NCBI GenBank assembly: GCA_002751075.1
Contig: NAOQ01000224.1
Coordinates: forward strand, 11,148-27,690
DNA: 16,543 bases
Reading direction: 5' to 3'
Origin: Ichthyophonus hoferi
Taxonomy: Eukaryota; Opisthokonta; Ichthyosporea; Ichthyophonida; Ichthyophonidae
Shown here: in pieces, positions 7,156 through 16,100 of the stretch
Layout of the letters: each line of letters opens with the position of its first letter
How positions within the stretch are numbered: position 1 is the first letter of the stretch
The notes under the pieces: model-generated
What the model saw: the letters and a program-made list of their open reading frames with translations, nothing else
Told to the model about the DNA's origin: nothing
Database searches by the model: none
Translations under genes and position numbers: made by a program

Positions 7156-10100
7156 CTAAGGTAGAGTGTATATTAGCATACATAAGTAGAATAGTAGGGT
7201 ATAGTATAGTACCATTTCAGTTCATTGTATATGTGTAATTCACTGTACTGATGAAGGTAAAAAAAAACCAGTTCAATAATGTAGTTACAATATAGAACGA
7301 GAGACATGCATGCTATTATATTTTCATGAGGCTAACTAAAGGCAATATTATCCTATGAATGTACATACATATACCGTATACGTATACGTATTGTATAATA
7401 CATGTTTAAAACACTTCAACCAATTACTGACCGAATTTAAATAAGCAGAATTGAGTAAATAATATTATAAAAACTGTAAATGTAGTCTTGCCGTCTCATA
7501 CGGTTAAAAGAATATATAAAGATAGAGCCAAAATATACGACTAAATGTATCAAAAAACTAAACAATCAAAAATCCACAAGTTAAAAAAAAGAAGTCAGTT
7601 GAGCCAATCAGCACTCACGTTGGCATTGATCTTTATCCACATATGGTAATGATGCACCTATACCAAACACCTCACGGCTATCCCAGACCTTTTCCTGATC
7701 TATATGAGTATCCAATGGATTTTTAGATTGTGATTGTGATTGTGATGGCAATCGGGATTGTTCCCAGAATGACGTAGCAGGTCTAGGTAGAGTATAGTCA
7801 TAGTCAAAGTACTGATTGCACTTGCCTCTAGGAGATTTAACTGGTGTATATTCACGATTACTATTACGATTACTATTACGATTACTATTGGTAGGGGTGG
7901 TGAGGCTACATGATCCAGTAAGCCAATGCTCTGGAATGGTCCCTTTGGTATGTGTATATGTATGGCTGTTGGTGCGCGTCGGTATGTTGTTTATATTGCC
8001 GGCTGATTTGCTAGGTGTCACGTGGGCTGTGTGAAAGTGTTCTACTTTTGGTCGCTCTGGTACGGGTTGGTGGATAGTGCCATGCTTATTGGTGTGTGTA
8101 AACCTGGGTATATGTGTCTTTAGGTGGGGAGGGAGAGGGAGAGGGATTTTTAGGGAGGAGTGGGGCCCAGTTGCAGGTGGGTGCTGCATACATACAGATA
8201 CACAGATATACATATATACACACATACACACACACACACATACATACATACATACACACACACATATATACATACATACATACATATATACATACATACA
8301 TACATACATGCATGCATACATGCATACATACATACATACTATCATATTTACATACACCAAACCACCAATAAAATAACATAACCAACTTCTATCGTATCTT
8401 TACAGGCATGATTTACCTCTTTATTCATTGGTCTATCAAGTAAAGGAGCCGCCTGTTCATACTCCTTTAGGTAATTAGCTACCGCCCGACGGAGAGTAGG
8501 TGACGTCGGAGACTGAATGGTGATTGGCTCACTAAAATTATCTGCCTCTGGGTTACCGGACTGGGTTGGTTTTGGTGGCAGTGTGGATGGAATAGCGTTG
8601 GTAGGTAGAGATATAGGAGTAGTAAACTGTGTATAGTGTAGGTAGGTTAGTAAGATTGGTACACAGGTATCTAGTAATATAGGTATATAGTAATAGACCT
8701 CTAATATAATAATAATAGAAGTGTAGCTGTATAGGAGAGGGAGCTTAAATACAACAGGGTGCAACACATTGCTTTCCATTTTTATATTCTACCATCCAAT
8801 ACAATCACACATAAAACCACTCTTGTCAAGCAACCAGTCATATTACATTCTAGATCAATAAAATAGAAATACTACAAAATGAAAACTTATTACATTGCTT
8901 TGTTAAAAGCAATTTAAAAAAACTAAAACAGCATCTATTGGAGGGCAAAATCAGAGGAAAATGCATAAAATACTACACAACCAAGCCCCACATCCCTTAC
9001 AACAGAGTTTTCATCACCATAGCAACTATCCCTACCAATCAATTACCTGTGATGACGTAGAGGTACAATCAGCCTCCCAACGAACCCGATTGGTCCGATT
9101 ACCCGCTTGATCATTTGTAAGCCTATCACCAGAGAGATTGGCATGAACATCTAGGCCACTATGGGTGCCATACCCATGCATGTTGACCTTCTCCCTCTCC
9201 CTCTCCCTCTCCCTCTCCTTATCACTCTCGGTTGTGTAATAACGTAGATTCTCTATTCCTACCACCAGTTCTGATTCTAATCGTTGAATACGTCGCCGCC
9301 TGGCCTCACTAGAGGTTATTATTTCACTACTATCCACTGTAAGAGAACTGTCTACCGTGTCTTCTGTATATGTATAAGAAAGACTCTGCATACCATTGTT
9401 GTTGTTGCTATGGTTACTACTAGGGTTACTAATATGGTTACTACTATTGTTATTACTACTGTTGCTTCTATTGGTATTAGTCACCCTCTCATCATGATAA
9501 TTAATATTTTTTGTTGTGTTATTATTGTTAGGCAATTCAGAATCTTTACCAATAGTACTGCTAGATCTAGTGCGTTGTAATGACGTAGGTAGCTTCCATG
9601 TCATAGTTTTTCCAAATATATCTGGTGAGCTTTCGGAAAATTTACCATTTATGGTAGTCGGGGAGTGGATGCGATTGGAGGAAGGTGCCACAAAAGATAA
9701 GAACCGGGGATAATTATTATTAATAGCAGGGTCCTGCAACTGGTACTCAAGATGATTATAATTGATGTTGCTATGCATGGTAGAGTCAGGTGAGCTGTCA
9801 TCTTTAGGACTAGAGGGAGAGGGAGAGGGAGAGGGAGAGGGAGATAGGCTGGCAGGGTTGTTATCATCGGATGATGGCTCTAATTGTATTGGTGGTTGAA
9901 CCAATGAGAAGGGAGACGGTAGAGGGAGGGTAGTAGATCTCGAGGTGAAACTAGTCTGTGTGCCTGCATTTTTCCCTGGGGGTGGCGTGTGATTGGCTCC
10001 TCCTGCATCATCATTTTTACCATATAAGGCAGAACTGTCATTATTATTTCCGATTGGCGCGTTCTGTGGATCCATGAGAGGTGGTTGGTGTGGTATGGAC

Positions 10101-13100
10101 CTATCATATGGAGTTGTATTTTTATTTTTATCCTGGCCAATCACAAACGGCATTGGAACATCAGTACATTCCTCCTCTAGGCCTAAACCAACCGGAGCAA
10201 ATGAAATATCATGGATATCATGTGACTTAGCTTGGAATACAGATTGGAGGTGGGTAGTAGTAGGTGGTACTGTAGATGAGGTAAGGAGAGGGCAATCGGA
10301 TGATGTCTTAGTGGTTATGACAGGGTCTTTAGGTTTTAAAACACCCCCGTGACCAATCAGTTCACTTTCACAATTATAATTTTTTCTAGAGGCGGTAGAG
10401 GAGGTGGAGAGGGAGAGGTGCAAGGAGGAGATGGACGATTGTGGGAGAGATGAGGGAATGCTGTGGTTGTTATGGGTCTGGGTGTCTGGGCCAATAGGAT
10501 CTGGGTATGGAGGCTCGGTTGCTATAACAGGTTCCATGGGAAGTGGTCTCATTGGTGGTTGTGTTGCCATGGGTACTGGTTGGCGTGGTTCGTTCCTATA
10601 TTAATAATACAGAAAGGGAAAGGAGAAGGGTGGCATATTAGTATGTTAGTATGGCTTTCCTGTGACTTCTTGATAGTTTTATATATATATAGTTACACAT
10701 ATATAACTCGTTTTAAATTTTAAAATTTAAAATTTAAATTGGTAGTAGTAGTACTATGCATTATACATTATACACTATACTCTATACACTACATACCATA
10801 TATACCCTATATTAACATAAGAATAAGCAGTACTTTACCTATTCCAGTGTATATCAGGGAGTGGCTTATACAACTGGTATAGATTCTCATTGGTCAGGGG
10901 ACCATCCTGTGCACCTGGATCATTAGACCTGCCAATAGGATACAAGTTATTAACCTCCCATATAACCTAATCTGGTTAATACATTTTATACAGTCCTGGT
11001 CCTTGTACTACTATTGGTTAATATCTACTGCATCCAATCAGTTTAACTTTTCATCATGCCTTGATGAACTTAAATATATTGTCTCATTGGAGTAAGGTGT
11101 TTTATCATGGCTCTACTATTAACTTAGTGTTTTATACGAACCGAATCAATTTGGAGTCAAGTTAATTGATATGATTGATTAACTATAAATAAACCCCTTT
11201 CATTACGTCATCAACTAGTTTTAATATTTTAGAGTGGGGAACAATCGAACATTGTATGAATTGTAGAGGACATATTATTGGTTAAAACCAGCATAAATAA
11301 AAATAGCCCATTAAAAGTAGAATTTAAATGAAAATTCCACTGGAGAACATTAGTTAGCTAGCTGAAGTAGGAAAAAAAAAGACAAATAAGACAGTTCCAT
11401 TATACTATACCATGACATAACATAACATAACATAACATATCACAATATTGCAGTAATAACCATATACATGTACAATTATCACTTCGTTTAGCAATGAAAA
11501 TTCCAAATATTAGAGGGTTTTAATATTAAATCTACATATGCATGTATGTATCTACCTAATCCTACCTGGCTTCACCTAATTTCATATATATATATAAAAT
11601 ACAATTCCAAAAATATATTTTAAACAGCATTTAACAACGGCTACACCAATCAACTTAAAATGTAAAGCAACAATGCATATCATAATTTCCTAAAAGTAAA
11701 AATAAAACAACGGGGAGTTCCGGGAATTGAACCCGGGACCTCTCGTACCCTAAACGAGAATCATACCACTAGACCAAACTCCCATGAACGATTTAGTATT
11801 GCCTATCATACCACTAGACCGAATTCCTGTGTTACAGAAGTAAATTAAACAGCTTATGAACACAACAATAAAAAGATTAAATATAAAATCATACCATGAT
11901 TGGACGTGCAGTTTTTTAATAATAGAATCCTCTGAAGCCATTCTTTGCTCAATGGTATCGACTGTCACTCCATCCAGTAGCTGCAGAGTAGATTGGGTTA
12001 TATAATAAATAAAACAAACAAAAAGTGCTTGTAAAAAAAAACATGAGTGCTCTGAAACATATTGCCCCTTGAAATAAACCAGAAACATACCACGACACCA
12101 AATACCCAAGTAGTATATCTATATATGTCTGTGTGTACATGTAATGTTATACCAACACATTATCTGTGGGTATATATATAAACGTATCACAATTCTAGCA
12201 ACAGGGGAAACTCTAGAATTATATAGATAAACGCAATACAAAAAAAGCCTAAAAAAAGCCTAAAAAAGTAAAATTAAGAGAGAAATGAACTAAATATAGA
12301 TTAGAGTACAAGTATATTGCCATTACCCATATGTCTCAACACACTCCAAATGTATATAAAGGTATATGTATAGTTAACAAAGATATTGATGTTCTAAATT
12401 TCAGTTTTTTGAATGTTCTTTTTAAATTTTCTAATAGTATAATTTCTTTTCATTTTCATTTTTAAAGATACAATTCGGTAGAGAAAAGAAAGCAAATATT
12501 CTATATATAGGGAAGAAGGGAAGAGTAATGTAGGTCTAAAGAGGTAGGGAATCAACAAATATACTTTAAATATTTAATGTTAAAAACAATGGGCAGTTAT
12601 ATATAGAATACATAAATAGTCCAAGAAGGTTCTTAAAATCATTTCCTATTGGATCTAATAAGCAGTTTAAAATATGAAACAATAATGAATATCATAAAAT
12701 TATAAATAAAGAAAAAAGACAGAAAATCCTTAAAAATGTAAAGGGGAGTTCCGGGAATTGAACCCGGGACCTCTCGTACCCTAAACGAGAATCATACCAC
12801 TAGACCAAACTCCCATGATTGAAATACTTTTGTATATTATATAAAATATATTATTGGAATTAACTATACCATAATACATCGTAGTAATGTATTATATGAT
12901 TGTAGTGCATATCAGATCACTAGACTAAACTCTTGTGAGATATATCCAATCATAATGCGTTGGATGTGTGTAGCCAATTGTATTGTAATATCACTCTGAT
13001 ATACACATACATATTAAAGAGATACAGATAGACAGCTGAACTACACCTATTGTAAAATAGTATTATATACTAACTCTAGCTATTACACATACATATACAC

Positions 13101-16100
13101 ACACGTACACGTACACATACACTTAAATGTAAGTGTATAACATATAAATTAAAGTACCTTCATACATGGATGACGAGAAATAACCAGAAGCCTGGCGGGG
13201 AAGAGAAACAATTAGTTAGTCAATATACAATCATATGTACATACATACATACACACACACATAGATACATACAAACATACAAACATATATACATGCATAC
13301 ATACACCCACCCACACACATACATACATAGATACATAGATACATAGATACATAGATACATACAAACAAACAAACATACATACATATAGAAACAGGAACAA
13401 TACAATAGTAACATACATCCAGAACAAGAGATAGGTTAGAGAAATGGTGCAGTGAGAGGCAATAAGAGCGTGTATATCAACAGTATAACCAATCAGAACC
13501 TACCTATGTTGTAAACGACCAATAGAAACTTCATCTAGATTAGTATTAGATTGATCGCCAATTACTGTCGCCCCTAGATTAACATGGCTGTCTACCATTG
13601 GCCCGCCCAATAGGTGCCTGTAGGTATGTAGGAAGAAATGGTTATGTATGGCTGGTATAAATAGATGTATGTACACAATGATTACACTATATACTACTAT
13701 TATACTATTATACTATTATACTATTATACTACCATACCATCATACTATCATGCTATATACATTATGCAATCAACTAGAAGGTGTGAGGAAACTATGTTCA
13801 TACACACAGACACATACGCCTCTAGGTGTAGGATAGTACAGTATAGCATAATATAGTGTAATAAATTACCGCGTGTATGTGTTTAAAACAATGCAATAGC
13901 ACACATCCATACATATATTATACAGAAACTATAAAAAAAAACCCTCCCTAATATAACACACCACTAGAGAAAAAACACTAAAAATTAAAACGGAGTACCC
14001 CCCCCCCCCCCACGTGCACTCACTCAGGTGGAAGGGTAGGACCACTACCATTTAAGGTAGAGTGAGATGGGTACATATGATTGGTGTAGGGATTGTCCCG
14101 GGTATCAAGATGTGTCAGGTACTGGAGATGATCAATATGATTGGTCACATCCGCATCATTTTTGATACTGTTACCTCGAATAAGAAGAGTGGAAAGGGAC
14201 TGGTGGGTAGGTGATATAAGTTAGTTTGTTGTGCAATATAATAGAATATAATATAGTATGGTACAGTATAGGCACGTGTAGTAGATGGAAATATAGAGAC
14301 AGATATATACATACATACACATATTCAAATACAGATAAACATGACTTATATATATACATAGAGAACCACAATCTAATACAATAGGTCAGGGTTTATAATA
14401 ATCCTCTCTATTTGATTGGTTAATCTAATTAATAATATAATTATAAAAGCTATAATCATTGGATTAGGAGGCCTTTAAGGAGTAGAGATAGGAGGAAGGT
14501 CAGGGGGCGGGATAGTTGCTATTCTATATATATAGTTGACAAAAAGATACACGAGATGATTTTAAATAAATAGCGAGGTGGTGATTGGAGGAGAAGCGTA
14601 TAAATGAAGAAAAGAGAGATCAAATAAGGGGAGCTAATAACAATGAAGAGAACAATCTATATCAACCGAGATAGTTAGATAGATAACAAAAGAGCTAGAC
14701 CCCATGATACTAGACCAATGACTGACCTGGAAAAAAATAGGTGAAGAGGAAATAAAGTCTAAAGAGGTCAATTGATTGGCCGAAAGATCCAGAACTTTTA
14801 ATTGGCCGTCGCAAAAACTGTCATCTATGTCATCATCCTGGTTCTTCTCCAGACCAGTGCGCATCATATTATTTGATAACCTGAGCACTGGGTAAAGTGT
14901 AAAGGTAACGATAGGTTAGTTATACATTTCTATCAAAAGCCTTTTGATTGGTTGACTTACTTTTATTTTCAAAAAATATTAACATTTACGATTTAAACTT
15001 TTAAAACTAAAAAGTTAATTCTTGAGGTAGTCCTATCAAACCGCTTTCAGACATTACATTCATACAAGTAATTAACTACATGGATTGATTGGTGTATGCT
15101 AGGTGCCAGGGCTAGTTATCTATGGCATCATCTATATCATTTTACTATTGGTCCTGCTAGCTTTAAGCAAGTTTAATTGGTAGTTGATAAGATTTAAAAA
15201 ATGCTAAGTAACAATGGGTGGAAATATGCATACGTATATGTATGTGTAATTAATTAATTAATTAATTAAAATTCCTTAGTCAAGATTTGGCCTTACCAAG
15301 CACTAACTGATGGAGATGATAAACCATCTAAGGTGAGGTATATTGTATATTAGATGAGAAATAAAAAATACAGAGACACAAACGACGCATACGTAATCAT
15401 GTATATTGTATAATATAATATAGAGAAAGAGAAAGAGAAAGAGACAGAAGAGGCGAAAGAGGGAGCAAGTTACCTTGTAATTGGTGCAAGCCCACAAAGG
15501 GTGTGAGTGACGTAATATAATTCTGGTCTAATACCACATGTTGTAGTGTAGGCGGCAACCCTATGACCACGTGTTCCTGTCTATCCAGGCCAGTGCTCGG
15601 TGTGTTAACATTAGCATAGGCACTGGTAATCGGTGGCCCACTGACTTGAGAGTGTACCTTTCCTAAGAGGTTGCAACTAGCAGAGAGGGAGAGGAGAGGG
15701 AGATGACGACATAGTCGAAGAGTGACTAGCAGGTTGTTGTCTAGGCAGAGTTCTTGTAATTTGGGGAGTATTCCACTATCACTTTCAAAGCTGGGGCCTA
15801 GTACACTTAGGTAGTTGTTACGTAGACTGAGCGACTGTAATAATAGGTCATATGATAGCATATAGGATACATAGGGTATACAGGGTGTATAAAGTATATA
15901 AGGTATATAAGGTATATAGGGTATATAAGGTATATAGGGTAGGCAGGGCTGTAATTAGTAATATAAATGCCAGTAAAAACATATAGAATGAGATGAAGTA
16001 AAAAATTCAAAATAGCCGTATATACATACGTATACATATACACATACACATATACATACACATACATATACATATACACATACACATATACACACATACA

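Larger units (their letters stand above)
11592..11831 (-). repeat. Duplicated tRNA-bearing block, copy 2
   Basis: The counterpart of 12599-12937. The shared parts are the AT-rich left flank, the tRNA-Pro and the adjacent tRNA relic. The identity of the tRNA against the diverged flanks points to selection on, or gene conversion of, the tRNA after the duplication. Confidence 0.6.
12599..12937 (-). repeat. Duplicated tRNA-bearing block, copy 1
   Basis: This block pairs with 11592-11831. Beyond the tRNA itself, flanking DNA at 12665-12700 (AAAATATGAAACAATAATGA and following bases) aligns with 11652-11686 at roughly 26 of 33 positions, and both blocks end in a tRNA 5'-half relic. The intervening exon is not part of the duplicated block. 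Confidence 0.6.

Noticed and set aside
8086-8385. Several open frames on both strands of 85-99 residues (Tyr/Val/Cys/Met or His/Ile/Thr-rich)
   Set aside because: They are produced by the CATA/CACA microsatellite inside an intron and overlap the start of exon 8183-7619.
9284-10723. Plus-strand open frames opposite the large LRR-gene exon
   Set aside because: They are antisense shadows of a 516-codon exon whose phases and splice sites fit the minus-strand gene.
13212-13427. Two minus-strand Cys/Met/Tyr/Val-rich open frames
   Set aside because: They are products of the intronic CATA microsatellite.
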